From: Tethya wilhelma
Taxonomy: Eukaryota; Porifera; Demospongiae; Tethyida; Tethyidae
Length of the DNA stretch: 64,000 bases
Reading direction: 5' to 3'
Assembly (NCBI GenBank): GCA_964030475.1
Contig: CAXIPT010000003.1
Location: forward strand, 1,046,369-1,110,368
The translations under genes were made by a program, and so were the position numbers. The notes under the pieces are model-generated. The model saw only the letters and a program-made list of their open reading frames with translations. It was not told the origin of the DNA and ran no database searches. Position 1 is the first letter of the stretch. Each line of letters begins with the position of its first letter. This document shows, piece by piece, positions 1 through 12,792 of this stretch.

Positions 1-28
1 GTGTGTGTGTGTGTGTGTGTGTGTGTGT
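1..28. repeat. (GT)n microsatellite at window edge
   Basis: Uninterrupted GT dinucleotides. It lies just downstream of the last visible exon of the minus-strand Ig gene. Positions 29-228 between them show no recognisable coding or RNA feature and are probably intron of that gene. Confidence 0.9.
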
Positions 29-228
29 CACTGTTGTTACTATTTTGATTTCATTTGCTTGTGTGCCTGAATCAGAACAATTGTAAAGAATTTTCTAGTT
101 CTCTCTGAAACAGAATTCCAGCTCAACCCCATGCTAGCCTCATAAACCTTATGCTAAGCGATAAGCAAGGCTTGGTTTACAATCGGCTATACATCCCGCA
201 CCAATTATAGTTTACACACACGACTTAC

Positions 229-674
229 CTATCACATCCACGATACTGAAGCTAGACGTCCTCCCTACCTCACTGCTAGCAGTGCACTCATAGAGGCCAT
301 CATCCACCATAGGGGTCATCTGGTGAATGAGGAGGGAACCATTCTTGAAGATATTGTGCTTTGAATCATTCCTAAGACGATTTCCATCATGTGACCAGAA
401 TATCGTTGGTGCGGGGTAGCCCCTGGTGATTTGACAATCTATTCTAAGGTCAAAGTTCTCTAGTATTTGAACGAACTGTCCAACGTGTGCAACTCCTTGA
501 TGCGGTGAGGGGTCAAAGGTCATTTGAGGAATGTGGTTGCCATGACGATGCCGAGTGATGAGGACAGATGGTAGGATTGGTCCATGAATGACTGGAAGAA
601 CTGAAAAATAACGTTACAAGAAAGGAGACAAATTTGCATATCAACTATTCATTCTTTTCATCCACACATTCACA

Positions 675-747
<73 letters not shown>

Positions 748-3700
748 ACTCACTAAGCAACGTGACAGAAACACATTTGCTAGCTGCTCCACGGTCGTTA
801 GAGACTTCACAACAGAAGGAAGTCAACTCCCCCTCCCACAACCCCCTCACTGATAGCACCCCCTCCCCACGGTCCGTGGCATTAGGAGGGAGGAGCTCCG
901 ATATCTGGGACCAGCTGGAAGGAGAAGAACGGAACAAAAACAGAATAAACACACTGTAGAAAAGTACACACACAGAGTTGTATAACTCCCATGCACATGA
1001 ACATACAAAGACGCAGTTATAACTCATAATATGGATCAATACACAGTTATAACCGAAACATGGGTGCTGTTATAACTCACTGAGTTAAAGAATGACACAG
1101 TTAAAACTAATAATAACTCACACACACAGTTATAACTCAAAGATTGACAGTTATAACTTATACACATGCACACACAGCCGTATAATTCGAACGTGGACAC
1201 AGTGATAACTCAAACATATGATTATAACTTAATTATTTCACAAGTTCAATAGCACAATGTCGTATGGTGCTAGCCAAGCTACAAGCATTAAAAGTTGACT
1301 TACATGATGTCAGGTGCTGGGTAGCCACTTGCAGAGCATGTGAGTTGAAATGGCCAGCCTTCAACGACTTCTTTATTACCAGTGATAGTGATGTTACTAG
1401 GAGGCTGAAATTCTGACAATTATTAAGAGACACACAGGAATAAATTATAGGAGAAATAATTTCAGCATACGGTATACCGTTAACTGTAAACAATATACAG
1501 TTAACTGTATACAGTATACATTATGCTGTATACGGTAGGTATACGGTATACTATAGCCATATACAGTGGACAGTTCACAGTACACCTTTAAGTTACAGTG
1601 TACAGCTAGTCCACAGTTCATGTACACACACACACTCACCTCCGATGCAAACCTCTGACATTTCTCTTTTGACCACACCTCCTTCAAACATCACCTGACA
1701 CGTGTACACCACACAGCCATCTTGAAAAGGAGCCGACACTGTCAAGAAACCATTTCCAAATGTATATCTTCCTCCATCGCTGATTTCCACGTCATTTCTA
1801 AGCCATGTTGAACTTTGAACCTTTCCCTCTGTCGGGCAACAGATTTCCAAAGTGGTGGAATCAGAATCAAGATATGAAGTGCGTCTGAGACCGATTCCAA
1901 TGAGAGAAGCCTGTTGTGAAGATGGAGTTGGTCTACAGTTAGGTTGCTGGACCAATATACCAGCTGTAAGTGTGAACAGATATAGCATTCAGGAAAAATG
2001 AAATTGTTTACAGACATTAACTAGAATTTGAAAGACTTAGTGTTTAAATCCCAGCTAAAAATTATCTCAAGTTGTTATTTTTTCTACTGAATTTCATGCA
2101 CGAATATCTTGTACAGATGACCAACATATAACATACATACCTTGTACAGTGACATTATACTCCAGAGTAGAGCTCCCGGCAGTACACACATAGCTACCAG
2201 AATGTCTCCCAGTGGCATTGATGATACACAGCGAGTCGTTGTTGAACACTTGGAGGTTGACGTCCATCAGCTCCTCCAGAGGTGTGTCGCCATAGCTCCA
2301 TTGGATGGGGGGAGGGTTGGTGGATGGAGACAGCTCGCAGCTGAGACAGAGGTTGTGACCATCAAACATGATGAAGGAGGTTTGATCTGGCTGGACTATC
2401 ATGGGACCAGGCTCTGAAAGTAATGAGTAACATGAAAGAAAATAGTATAAAAAGTATAAAAAAATCAAGTCAAAAAATAAAGTTATCTACAACGCAATAA
2501 GTTTTTATGCTGAAGAAAATATAACAGGATAGCTACAAGTTAATTTAGAATGGTTTAGTCTAAATGCAACAAAGTCATGAAAAATTGCTTGCAAAATTAA
2601 GAAATTGGGATGGCAAACTAAATGCTAAGATGCATGCATGGTGAACTATATAGTCGGTTATACTTAAAGTGTGTACAAAACATTATTATTCTACGTAATG
2701 TAAAACTATCACAAACTTTCACCATGCAGTCTACTGACCTGGTTCTGGTCCGGGAAGATACAACCCTCCAACATAGGCATAGCTCTCCAGAAATGCCACA
2801 CCATAGACAATCACTCCAAACCGTCCCTCAGGCCTGCTGTGAACAATACGATGAGCCATGCTATTGGATACATAGAGTTGAGTCACGTATCCACACGTAT
2901 TGAGTGAGTTATCAGCACACAAAACCTTCACCCAGCGATTCAAACTAACAGTATGTCCATCTATCGTAATAGCCGAAAAATTAAACTCTCGCTCGGACTC
3001 AGGCACAAAGACGTTGAGATAATGATCAAACGCAAGACTGGAAAGGGGAAACCCCTGTGCCGTGGAAACAATCATCTCGTTCACGTACTGTTTCTCGGCC
3101 GGCACTAGCACCATGAAAGGATCGCCACTTGGACTAGCGTGCTGGTCCGCATCAACACCCGGTGTGAACTGAACCACTAAAATGGGGAAATCGGCCACGA
3201 TATGACAAAAGTGCCCGGGATCAATACTCAGTTCGGTTGTTTCTCCCTGGCTCCACAAAGTTATCGAACTCTTCGCCCCGAGATCGACTGACTCTCTACG
3301 GCGATTGTTACAAGAGATGGATACGACCGTGTTCGGGCGACTCGCTACAATCTTGACCACGTCCTTCGCTTGTCGATTTGCCGTGGGAACGATAAAGTAG
3401 CGTTTCCCCCAGGACATTGTGGGAGGAAGCTGTTCTACGAGGTGATCGCACTGGAGCTCATTGTAAGGTACGTTACCACACTCATGTCCGGAGATGAAAG
3501 TTATGGGTTGGTTAGAAATGACTTGCGAACCTGACAGATCTTCTTGGCTCTCAATGTAAAGAGTTTGCAAACGCCTTAGCGTAATATTGACTGTCTCTCC
3601 AGCTAGAACTAGCTCTCTTGGGCTGTTTGGATTGGTGATATTCTGGGTCGGTGTGATACTGAGGTGGGTTCTATCACTGCAAGCTACAATCAGAAATGCA

Positions 3701-4656
3701 CTGTCTGGAGATCCAAAGCTTGTTGTTCGAGTGACATCTGATTTTTGGACGGAAATGGCAAAATATTCGTAGTTTGTTGCAGACGAGTGTTTCATACAAG
3801 GTAGAGCTGTGTATCCTTCAACAGAGTGTATCTCCTCATTAAATCCATAAAGAGCTGCATACATATAATTGTATGACATGTTTCAAACAGTATAATTTTT
3901 TACTATTGCTACTCCTATACGGTTGAACATAATTTTTACCTACTATGTACATAGATGCTTGTTACTAAGTATTATATGATGGGCGAGCCTTTTGAAAATC
4001 CAAAATGTATCTACTTATAACTCTCATAAACATACAGTACCATTAGTATAAATAATATGCTCAATACTTCACATCAATAAGAATAGGAATGCCAAGTACA
4101 AATTGGTTGCGTGTATATGAGTGCATATCATATGGTTTGAATAGATGGACTATAATATTTTTTATTGTATGGTAATGATCATCAACTAAACTAACAAGCT
4201 CCTCATGTTGCTTCATACATGTCATTGTGGTGATTGAACATGTCCAAAGCCACAATTAAGCTAGTAAACAAAACCACAAAGACGTAACAACCAAACCAAT
4301 CCAATTATTAGCTAATTTCCCCAGGGGTTCTGCTACATAATACTCACCAATTCTCTTCCCAGCATCGGCCTGCACGTGAACCCCTTTATTGCGGTCCCAG
4401 TGTCCTTGAACTCTGACCCCCTCCTCGAGGAGGAATGTACCCACAGACAGAGTGACCACCTCCTCTGTTCCCGGGGTCACGCTGTACGTGGTCTTCTTAC
4501 TCCCAAAGGTCATGGTGACAGAAGCTCCGTCAGGTTCGTCTGTGGCTATGATGAGGTAGGTGTCGTTGAGATGGAGAGCTGCGTAGGGAGCATTAGCTGG
4601 TTTGACAAAGTTTTGCATGAAACCGAGGTAGAATTCATTGGCAGCGCTTGAGGGAC

Positions 4657-4706
<50 letters not shown>

Positions 4707-5189
4707 TCAGCATTTCAACCGAGTCATCTTCCATAATTAGAACTTTTGTAACTTATACGTCTCTCTCTTCTAGCTGCAATCCCACCTGGATCAATACGTT
4801 GACCACCACCGCCAAGAGATGCCTGCTGCCTCTTGATCTAAATCAAATACACAGAGAACAATATTAATTTTTAATCTGCACTGATTCAGAGACCCACAGT
4901 TTTACTAGGCATTAAAGCTTGCTAGTAGGATCATATTGATAATATCTTACTCTATTTTGAGCTGATTTTAGTGTTCTTGATGCTTCAGTGCTGATAGAGC
5001 TGTAACACGCCACCAATACAACTGCTACTACCTATATAAGCCAAGATAGGATTGAAAGATGGAAACTGATAACCACTGATTCAGTGAACAACATCGAAAA
5101 TCCACCAGTATGCAATACTATCATCATACTACTATCATAGAACTTACCAACAGTGTAATCTCATGTTTTGATCTTTTGTCAACCTTCAT
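229..5189 (-). CDS. IgGFc-binding domain plus Ig-domain receptor-like protein, 3' end outside the window
   Basis: A gene with at least ten exons, read right to left: 5148-5189, 4951-5031, 4786-4837, 4348-4656, 2739-3854, 2141-2413, 1640-1963, 1304-1412, 754-914 and 229-600. Every junction has GT-AG borders and keeps the frame; from exon 3 on the junctions are phase 1, except phase 2 after 1304. The start ATG (5187-5189) gives a basic N-terminus, then a hydrophobic stretch split by intron 1 (ITLL / VVAVVLVAC), a signal peptide or signal anchor. A short Gly-rich linker follows. Exons 4-5 (about 470 residues) form an IgGFc-binding N-terminal domain like that of FCGBP, with ISGHECGNVPY and a WGKRYFIVPTANR segment. 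The later exons encode Ig-like folds with paired Cys and Trp, for example LTCSASGYPAP and YECTASSEVG. The last exon ends at a GT donor in phase 1, so more exons lie left of base 1. The protein is probably extracellular or cell-surface adhesive or immune-like. The ligand cannot be told. Confidence 0.85.
679..742. repeat. (CT)n microsatellite in an intron
   Basis: A CT tract in the short intron between the 754-914 and 229-600 exons of the minus-strand Ig gene. Long RERERE or SLSLSL open frames through it are repeat artefacts. Confidence 0.9.
4661..4703. repeat. (GA)n microsatellite serving as polypyrimidine tract
   Basis: On the minus strand this GA run reads as a long CT tract ending in CAG directly at the acceptor of the 4348-4656 exon. 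It therefore doubles as that intron's polypyrimidine tract. Confidence 0.8.
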
Positions 5190-5703
5190 AGTTTTTCAAG
5201 TAGAAAATATAGAGAATGGATGTTAAAACTGAATCAGTGTCTTTTAGGCTAAACGCAAAATGAATTGCTTCGGTCTAATTTTACCACAATTTTGTCAATT
5301 TCAGCCCCTATGACGTTATGCATTAATTTTTGTAGATCTTATAAATTTAACGATAATTAACGCAGCTGTAAGATTTACTTGCAAAGTATTTCTAGCTGAT
5401 TTCTGAGCAGCAGTTACTGCTAGAGAAAATTGCATTTGCTGGGATTTTATATAGTCTATCACTCACTATAAATTTGGGATAAACGGCTCTGCAAACGCTG
5501 TAAGTTTCTCTCAATCTATCTACTTTGTCATTATACTGCATGAATTTTGTGCTTATTAATAAATAATTATTTTCATGCCTACACATTAGAGAGTGCAGTA
5601 GATGACTGTTGTTTGTTTGATATTCTCATACACCCTCTCACTGTCGCAAGATAGATACTGCTTGTAGAATAGCATTGGAATCTCCCACTATTCAACAAAC
5701 TAT
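5190..5703. promoter_or_regulatory. Divergent intergenic region, probable bidirectional promoter
   Basis: 514 bases separate the start codons of the minus-strand IgGFc/Ig gene (5189) and the plus-strand coiled-coil gene (5704). The stretch is AT-rich and shows no gene. A shared promoter is inferred only from the head-to-head layout; I see no convincing TATA box or initiator. Confidence 0.45.
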
Positions 5704-8617
5704 ATGGAGTGGAGCCATTTACTTCTTCTCACTTTGACTCTGTGGACTGCCACTGTCAAAGCACAAGGTGATACTTTGAACGTTGAAGGGGACTCAAAAA
5801 AAACACTAGCAAAGCTCTATGCCACCATTCGCAATGTAGCTCTACCTCCGGTCAGTGAAACAGCCACAGGCAATGAACCAGTCAGCAACCGTCTTGTGAT
5901 GGTCATCCCAGGCAAGGTGCTCAACTATTATGACTATTTTCCCGGGGATCGTTACGAGGCTAGTCTAGAAGATCCTCATCATGATGGCACACAGGTCATC
6001 ATTCCACCTCGTGTCCAAGAAAACATGTTTCAACTTGCCGATGCGATTCCAGGCATCCATCCTCTCCGTGGTATAGAGACAGGGGAGAGCATGGCGATCA
6101 TTTACGAGAATATCTTGAACCAACTTGAAGTGAAAGGGTTCAACCAGAAGACCCAGGAAGAGAAGCAGAGATATGTGACGGCCATTAACTATCTGGCGGA
6201 AGAGATCCCCGATCCTTTGGATGTGACGCAAAACGTGACTCGATTCGGTCTTTATCGTAGAAGTCAAAATCTTTACAACCAAAAGAGGCTCGAAATGGAG
6301 GATGAAATTGATAAGCAGCGAACATCTCTTCCAGCTGTTGAGTTCGAGAGATGGTTTCAACGAAACTATCCTGCTTTGAATTCCCACGTAGAAGGAGCTT
6401 ACACCGAGTGGCTGATTTTTGGACAAAAAGAAATTGTCGAACTTTATAAGAGTTATCTGGATGTGGAGTCACCTGGTATTGATCTAGAGGAAGCAAGGAT
6501 GGCTCTGCGAGCATCAGGTCTGGCTGCGCTGGATCGTACGAGGACGATTTATCCTGTGACCTTTACACCCTCCAATTGGTACCGCTATCTGACCAACGTC
6601 TCAAGAGTGTAAGTATATATATGTATGCATAGGGTATACCCGATTAGAGGCATTGGTTATCACTAAGTCTTATTGATTAAGCCTCGGCGCGTGCGTAGCA
6701 CGTGCAGAGGATTACGGTAGTCGTTTTGTCTGTGTGTCTGTCTGTCTGTCTGTTACTAAATTATCTGAAGAACGGCAGCTCCAGAGTCAAAATGGAAGGT
6801 ACTTACATTCATGAATCAATATTATCTTGAAATTTGACGTGTAGAATCTTGCAAAACGCTGTAGTTTCTGAGATCTGAGGCTTTTGTGCTTCTCTGAACG
6901 CTTAGGCTTCGAAACCGCACCCATTGATCACACCCCATATAGTGTGCGTTATCTAGAAATACTATAAAGCTTGGATCATGGCCTCATGCCTCATCATCTC
7001 AGTCCCGCGTAGCCAGCCCCTCTCTAATATTTGTGAGGGGCTGGCTACGCGAGACAAGATGGACTTGAGCTTGGCTGGCTTGGCTGCTTGGATAGGTAAG
7101 TAACTCAATGATTGCAAGTTGAATATAATGAGACTCTCATGGATAGCTCAGTAATCAGCTCAGTACTTGTGTAGCCTGAAGTAGGTTAGTTGTGTGTTTT
7201 ATGTCAGTGCCTGACTAGCCTGTAGTGTGATCATGCGGTAGTACTAGCTATAAGCATTAAAGTATTACTATTTATTATTCAGTAGCTGAGGTTCATGCCG
7301 GAGTATCTTGACCACAGCTCACCACTGACATCACTGAAGTCCTTGATTGCAGCACTGAGCTTGATTTCATGAATTCAGATAGTAAATCGTGCTAGGCTCA
7401 GGCTCAGTGCCGTGACTCAGGCAGTGAACCTTAATTAAATCGTGCTAGGCTCAGGCTCAGTGCCGTGACTCAGGCAGTGAACCTTAATTGTGGCATACTG
7501 AAGTCTCAGTACAGATGGTCTTTCGTATGCATACATATTTAGTTGTGCATGCTAGTTGAGTGCGCCGAGGCTTATGCACCATTGGTGCTTTCATTAAACT
7601 GGGATCTGGATTATAGTGGTTTTCATTGAATTAGGGTATTGCTACCTTGAGTTTGTTATAGTAGTGAATCAATTGAGTTCTATTGCATGTGGAATACAAT
7701 AATGTGTATGAGCGTGTATACATCTCAGACTATAGTCACTATTAATTATTGACCTTTTGCAAACTAAAAATATTGTTATGCAAATACATGCATGTACATC
7801 ATACGCATTCAGTGATGATGCACAAGCTGAAAGAGTCCGTGAACAACAGAGCTACACACGTGATGAGATCCTCGCTAAAGTCGGTGAATTTGAATCAAAG
7901 AAAAAAGTTCTCATAGCTCTAAAGGATTCTATTCAAGCTTCATCCAAGCTTCAACAAGATTATGTATCCCTAGAGAATAAGCTTTCTTCAAACAACGAAG
8001 AACTATCTGATTTTGCAAATATGACAGAGATAAAAAGACAAAAGTGTTTGAGCAGTCGAATCCGAGCTAAAGCAAACAATGAGAATGGAAACACGAGAGA
8101 GTGTCAAGAATATGATGAGATTAGTGCTGGATCGAATGAACAGATATTCAACAATTCAGACCTCTATGCCTGTGTGAAAGATCTCGATTTCCAAGTGAAC
8201 AAGCTAAACGAGACCAAACTCTCTTTCGACAACATCATAAAATCGATAGATGATAAAATTAATGCACTACAATTTCAGCTCACACAAGCAAATCCAAAAT
8301 TTCCAAGTCTTGCTCGCCACGCAGCTGACACTCAAGATCAGCTAGACAGTCGCTGGTTACGTTTTGAAGTGGATTCTAGCAAAGAATTTCAAAATTCCGA
8401 TTCACGTAGTTCACACTTCGATGTTGCAGTCAATTTCCAAGCCAGAGCCTTGTTTTGGTCAGTTGGAGCTTCTTCGTCGTATTCTAGAAGTGAGTCTAGC
8501 TTCCAGAGACAAATGAACAGTGCTAAGGTAAAAGTGAAGGGAGAGCTGCTCCGTGTGACTATCAACAGGCCTTGGTTCCGTCCATCACTCTTTAAGAGTC
8601 CTGAATTTCAGTTCATC
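5704..8617 (+). CDS. Secreted coiled-coil protein of unknown family, exons 1-2, last exon missing here
   Basis: Exon 1 (5704-6608) begins with a signal peptide (MEWSHLLLLTLTLWTATVKA) and ends at a GTAAGT donor in phase 2. Exon 2 (7813-8617) starts after CATTCAG and ends in phase 0 before GTAAGT. Together they give about 570 residues. Exon 1 encodes a mostly helical secreted region. Exon 2 is a heptad-rich coiled coil (EILAKVGEFESKKKV onward) followed by a Ser-rich segment and a conserved-looking RVTINRPWFRPSLF motif. I do not recognise a named family; the RPWF segment recalls uncharacterised proteins in other lineages, but this is from memory. The matching last exon is absent in plus orientation. 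It appears only in the inverted copy at 12351-12749, whose phase-0 acceptor fits exon 2 exactly. An internal ATG at 7757, before the acceptor, is probably not used. Confidence 0.7.
6679..7590 (+). mobile_element. MITE of the AAGCCTCGGCGC family, in the intron of the coiled-coil gene
   Basis: Begins AAGCCTCGGCGC followed by a small hairpin (CGTGCGTAGCACG). It ends with the inverse GCGCCGAGGCTT at 7562-7573, followed by a GCACCATTGGTGC palindrome. No transposase is visible. Related or partial copies lie at 31755-31827, 33514-34379, 45290-45690, 51333-52016 and 62659-62946. Inside is a 53-bp direct duplication (about 7382-7488), present once in the 51-kb copy. Target-site duplications are unclear (possibly TTAA), so the superfamily is unassigned. 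Confidence 0.75.
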
Positions 8618-8731
8618 GTAAGTAAAAATAAGTCACAGATGCATGTTACATGTATAAATAATGTTCTTTATTATCATAATTATTTATCTTTTTTAATATG
8701 ATATAAATGTATATAGAAAAGCTTACAGACC
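7031..8731 (+). repeat. Left arm of a 1701-bp inverted duplication
   Basis: Pairs with 12890-14590: any position p in this arm maps to 21621 minus p. The arms contain part of the MITE, all of exon 2 and flanking intron. The encoded 314 residues are identical in both. Identity stops exactly at the unresolved base 14591 on the outer side and at 8731/12890 on the inner side. The age must be very recent, or the copy is an assembly artefact. Confidence 0.9.
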
Positions 8732-9470
8732 ATTGAGCAAGACTTAGTACATTGTAGGTTCAAAGTTTAACTATATTTCACTCGCGCTTAGCGTGGCGGG
8801 GCGCCCACCGCGGTACGACGCTTTAGCAAGAACACTGGTTATATCATGTGTGTAGTAGAATTTTAAGTATCAGGTTTAAAGTATGAAGCACGAGGGCCTA
8901 AAGCACCCGAGGGTTGAATGCTTTAAACCGAATACATCCCGATATACTCGCATGATATAAGTTTGTGTTATTTCCTACCGNACACAAATTGACAAGTTTT
9001 CTGGCAACATAGAAAGTTTTCTGACAACAAAGAAACATTTTTCAGGCACAGCTACTAGCTGCATGCTCGTTCTCTCACTTGTTTTTCAACAAATGAATCC
9101 AAATTGATGTCACGTTACTATACAGCAACCGCCTGTTCCTAGGGAAGGGACGTATTGCAGGCTTGTTTCTTAAGTGACGCATGAAAAAAATCAGCTGTTA
9201 CTATTAACACAATTCCCGTGCCATATGGCATATATTGGCACACTGGTGCCTTTGATGTTAGGTGGCTTCATGCAACAATATAGATTTATTTGTTTCTACC
9301 TGTGAACTAAACTTTAGTGGTAGTGGTAACAACTTTCTGCATAATTTAGCTGAGCATGAGCACAAACTTATCAACACAGTTAACTCATTTTTGGGGGGTT
9401 GCAACCCCAGAACCCCCCCCCCAAACATACATCCACCCCTTCATCCTCTTGATAGCACACACGTACACAC
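8732..9470. other. Noncoding spacer with a scaffold join
   Basis: Contains an imperfect palindromic stretch (about 8870-8935: GGTTTAAAGTATGAAGCACG versus an inverted counterpart), the unresolved base 8981, and repeat-like sequence. No supported gene is seen. The reading frame at 9262-9477 runs into a poly-C/G tract and is not convincing. Confidence 0.5.
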
Positions 9471-9477
9471 ACTGTAG

Positions 9478-9623
9478 GCAACTGGTGTTCGACCATACTC
9501 AGGCAAACTTGGTGATGAGGATGTAGATGGAATTAACATGGCTTATCGTACTGTTGCTGATCACATTCGAGCCCTTACTGTTGCTTTTACTGATAGAGGG
9601 AGGCCATACCACATAGGAAGAGG
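9478..9623 (+). pseudogene. AARS1: Single exon of alanyl-tRNA synthetase, isolated fragment
   Basis: Translates as [12 protein letters not shown], then [19 protein letters not shown] and GRPYHIGRG. This matches the catalytic half of eukaryotic alanyl-tRNA synthetase just before its GYVLRR segment (human enzyme: RPYTGK, DMAYRVLADHAR, GRPDNTGRG; from memory). It is bordered by a CTGTAG acceptor and a GTAAGT donor, 146 nt in phase 0 to 2, so it looks like a true exon. No neighbouring synthetase exon is seen on either side before the unresolved base at 9663. It may be a gene fragment caught by a rearrangement or a mis-scaffolded contig. Symbol given by family resemblance only. Confidence 0.7.
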
Positions 9624-9803
9624 GTAAGTTGGTCCCATCCAGAATCAATGTGTCTGATATTTNCAGTCCTCCCTCCACAACAACACCTACCAGCTCCCCC
9701 TCTACCCCACGTCTCTTCTACTGGCCACAAACATCAAACTCACTCTCAACACACCATTTCCATTCCACACTCTACCAACACTGCTCCGTATGTCACATGA
9801 CAG

Positions 9804-10314
9804 GTACCTCAGTGGAGGATACGGGCCATTTCAGTTTGGGACTCAATTCGATAGCAGGATCGGACGAATCAAGTTTAGAGTAGAAGTGAGAAACGAGAGA
9901 CTAGTGGTCACGTTACCTGGGTCACATCTGATTGGCTACTTGTGCGACGTCGTGCCACAATTTCCACACGAACATGTAACCATGGCAACAAGAGGTCGAA
10001 GGTCGGTTAGAATGCAAACTTTAGAGAAGCAAGATAAAGATGGAAATGATTTAAACTCGAAAGGTTCTCATTTTGATAGTTGGATGCTGAATAAGAAGGT
10101 TGAGTGGCAGAACTCAAAGGAATCTGTTTTTAATCAAGATCATGCTAATGATAGGGGCATACTCAACTCCCACGGGGGATTGACAGATGGGACCAGACTC
10201 TCCAGTGTTGCCATGACGATAGTTCCTACTACTATCAGTGAGGTTCACATGTACGCCAATGCTTCATCATTGCTCCACCCACAAACACAAGACAGAAAAC
10301 AAAGAAAGAAATAA
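9804..10314 (+). CDS. Last exon of a paralogue of the coiled-coil protein
   Basis: Open from an acceptor-like CATGACAG to the stop at 10312-10314. Residues VTLPGSHLIGYLCDVVPQFP align with ISIPGAQLIGYYTQVVPRFP in the last exon of the inverted copy at 12351-12749, so this belongs to the same unknown family. It then continues about 110 residues further with a charged, low-complexity tail, longer than the other copy. The upstream exons are not visible, because the sequence to the left is cut by the unresolved base 9663. The exact start is uncertain. Confidence 0.55.
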
Positions 10315-10317
10315 AAA

Positions 10318-12350
10318 ATATCCTGTGAATCTCTGATACAAATTTTATAAACAGTAATTAAATATAACCAGTGATGCTCTATTTTCAAGTTCATACTAAC
10401 AAATACAGTACTTCTCAGGTAGTTACCCATGCAATGACTCAAGAGTGCATTGATCATGAGTGAGTTTCAGTTAAAGTACACTGTGATATGTTGATCATTT
10501 TGGTAAAATTAATAATCCAATTCATTCCATTGGGCTACCCCACTAATTCCGTACTCTTATCAACTTTCTGTTCAGTAGCTGCAGCTTGTCTGGTAAAGGG
10601 TCGTCAACTGTATTTAGTGTATTTTGGACTATCAGGTTGAGTTACTTTAAAGCACTATAGCATCAGGGCTACCAAGTTATTTTTTCAACCTGAAGTATAA
10701 TAATATATAGTGTGGCTATATATTATCGTAAATATCTTTGCATGTCTAGAAATTCACTGTTGTATCTATTTGGCACTTTTATCAGTACCCGGCCATACTG
10801 CAGCGTATACACTGAACCATATTAACAATTTTGTTGGAAGCCTGCGGTCGATGCATGGGTCTTTCCTTAATTATTAGCTATCATGTTACAATGTCTTGAG
10901 GTTGATACAACCTGCCCATTACTTGTTGGGGTAAAAAAAAAAAGGTAACACTTATAATGAACCTCATTCAATTTGTATGGCCTTTCTCCTATACCACCCA
11001 AGTACCTGGTGTGGTTATAGATAATAATCACCATACTGTACGTTACCTTTCAGCTAGATAACGTTTCCCATTGATTCTTATGATCTGACAACAGATGGCC
11101 TCGTAACCAGTGTAACCACTATAATTATGGGGTCGGTGTGACACCAGGCTCTTTCTAATTTTTTATATGTGACTTGCAAATAGAGTGATTAGCACGTGCA
11201 TACATGGCACATGTTTTATCTAGCTTTAGAATAACACCTTATAGACATTAGTGTTTTGTGCTCATTGAAGTTTGAAACTACTACGTATACACTTCGCTCT
11301 CTATTTGAAATATAGGTGTGCCTATAATACTACAACTCAATTAACATAACTAGCATAAAAGTCTGTAGTCAATTTGCTCATAGAAGGTCTTTGCAAATTG
11401 CAATTATTGAACATCTAGCTAATGGGTAAGCATTAGCTATAGAATTAGAGAATTGTATAGGTGTATATAATTATACTAAGGTACAATTTAAATTTCTGGC
11501 ATAATTTGCACATTGACGTTCATTATGAGCAAATTGAGCACTCAGCTCTCATCAACTAATAGGTTTGATTATCAATTTACAAAGGGTTATAAGTTTCACT
11601 GCATGTACTTGCACATCTGGCAGTACTTCTTATTCTTGATAAAACACATGCCATAATATGCTTGCTGCATGCATTATACTGACATTGTATTATAAGCCGT
11701 TTGAGTAATGGTAGTTTGTTTCAAGCTGCAGCCATGAGCATGCATGGTTCAATGATGGTTGCAAAAAGCGATCTGCATGAGTGTCTACAATAAGCAACTA
11801 AGTACCAGTGCATGCAAAATGCTATGATGACTCAAGTTACACATAGTATACTACCACCCACATGTGTATGACCACATGCATAATATGTACTGAGTCTGTT
11901 CTAATTAAAAGCCTACATCTCTGTGTGGCTTATAATCTAATAGTGTGCATGCATGGATGTATAGTAGCATATCTGAGTATATTTCTCATTGAATAATGCA
12001 TACATTGCATTTATAAGCTCATGATAAATTCATTAAATCAGACTTTGCATGTACACAATAATTGTCATGCAGCTGTTAATTAATATTATGAGTGTATAGA
12101 TCTACTAATAACACAATAATTATTCATTCCAGCAATATTTTAGTTCTGTTAATGTTTTGCACAAAAATGTATATGCATGCATGAACCAAATAATAATGGC
12201 ATCATCATTATAATTATAGAAGCTAAACATTAGAATTATATTATTAGCATAAACTTTTATTATTAGAGTGCTTGTGAAACTTATATCGATCAGTGTCTGC
12301 CTATTAATTAACTATTCTTTTAGTTGTTGTGTTTAGAACTTCTTCAATCA
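10318..12350. other. AT-rich intergenic region, nothing recognised
   Basis: About 2 kb without a supported gene, tRNA-like fold or well-bounded repeat. It is rich in TGCATG words and AT tracts, like other intergenic parts of this window. Confidence 0.6.
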
Positions 12351-12759
12351 CTAATTGTCCACCTGGGGAAAGCGAGGCACCACCTGAGTGTAGTAACCAA
12401 TCAGTTGAGCTCCAGGGATGGAGATACGTAGCCCATTAGCAGTAGTCTCAGAACGTATAGTACGTTGAGTCGATCCATAATTTGTACTGACAGAACCACT
12501 CCAAATTCCAATCTTAGCAGATACCCTTGTACTGAGTGATTTCCTCACTGCTCTTACACTGTAGGTTGCATCCGTGTTTTCAAACTCTATTTCAACATTT
12601 CTTGAGAGGAGTAATCCAGTGGTATATTGTGGAAGAGTGTAAGCTGCAGCTGGTTTGTCGGAGGATGCAGCGTTTGTTACGGTGGTCATGAATTCGCTCT
12701 CTGACGTCATCTGGCCGGGTGAAATTCTCAGATTTTTGTTGGTATTTTTCTGAGTGACA

Positions 12760-12792
<33 letters not shown>

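Noticed and set aside
641..1039. Long frame with an RERERE tail across the (CT)n tract
   Set aside because: Only 754-914 is coding (SRCR-independent Ig exon of the minus gene). The tail is translated microsatellite beyond the splice donor.
5965..6426. Frames antisense to exon 1 of the coiled-coil gene
   Set aside because: Shadow of the coding strand, which has a signal peptide and correct splice donor.
7059..7095. Mini-exon MDLSLAGLAAWIG as an alternative first exon of the coiled-coil gene
   Set aside because: Its donor is phase 1 while exon 2 needs phase 2, so direct splicing would break the frame.
10318..12350. Hidden tRNA or conserved RNA in the AT-rich gap
   Set aside because: I could not find a cloverleaf or box motifs by eye. 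A covariance-model search would be needed to exclude it.
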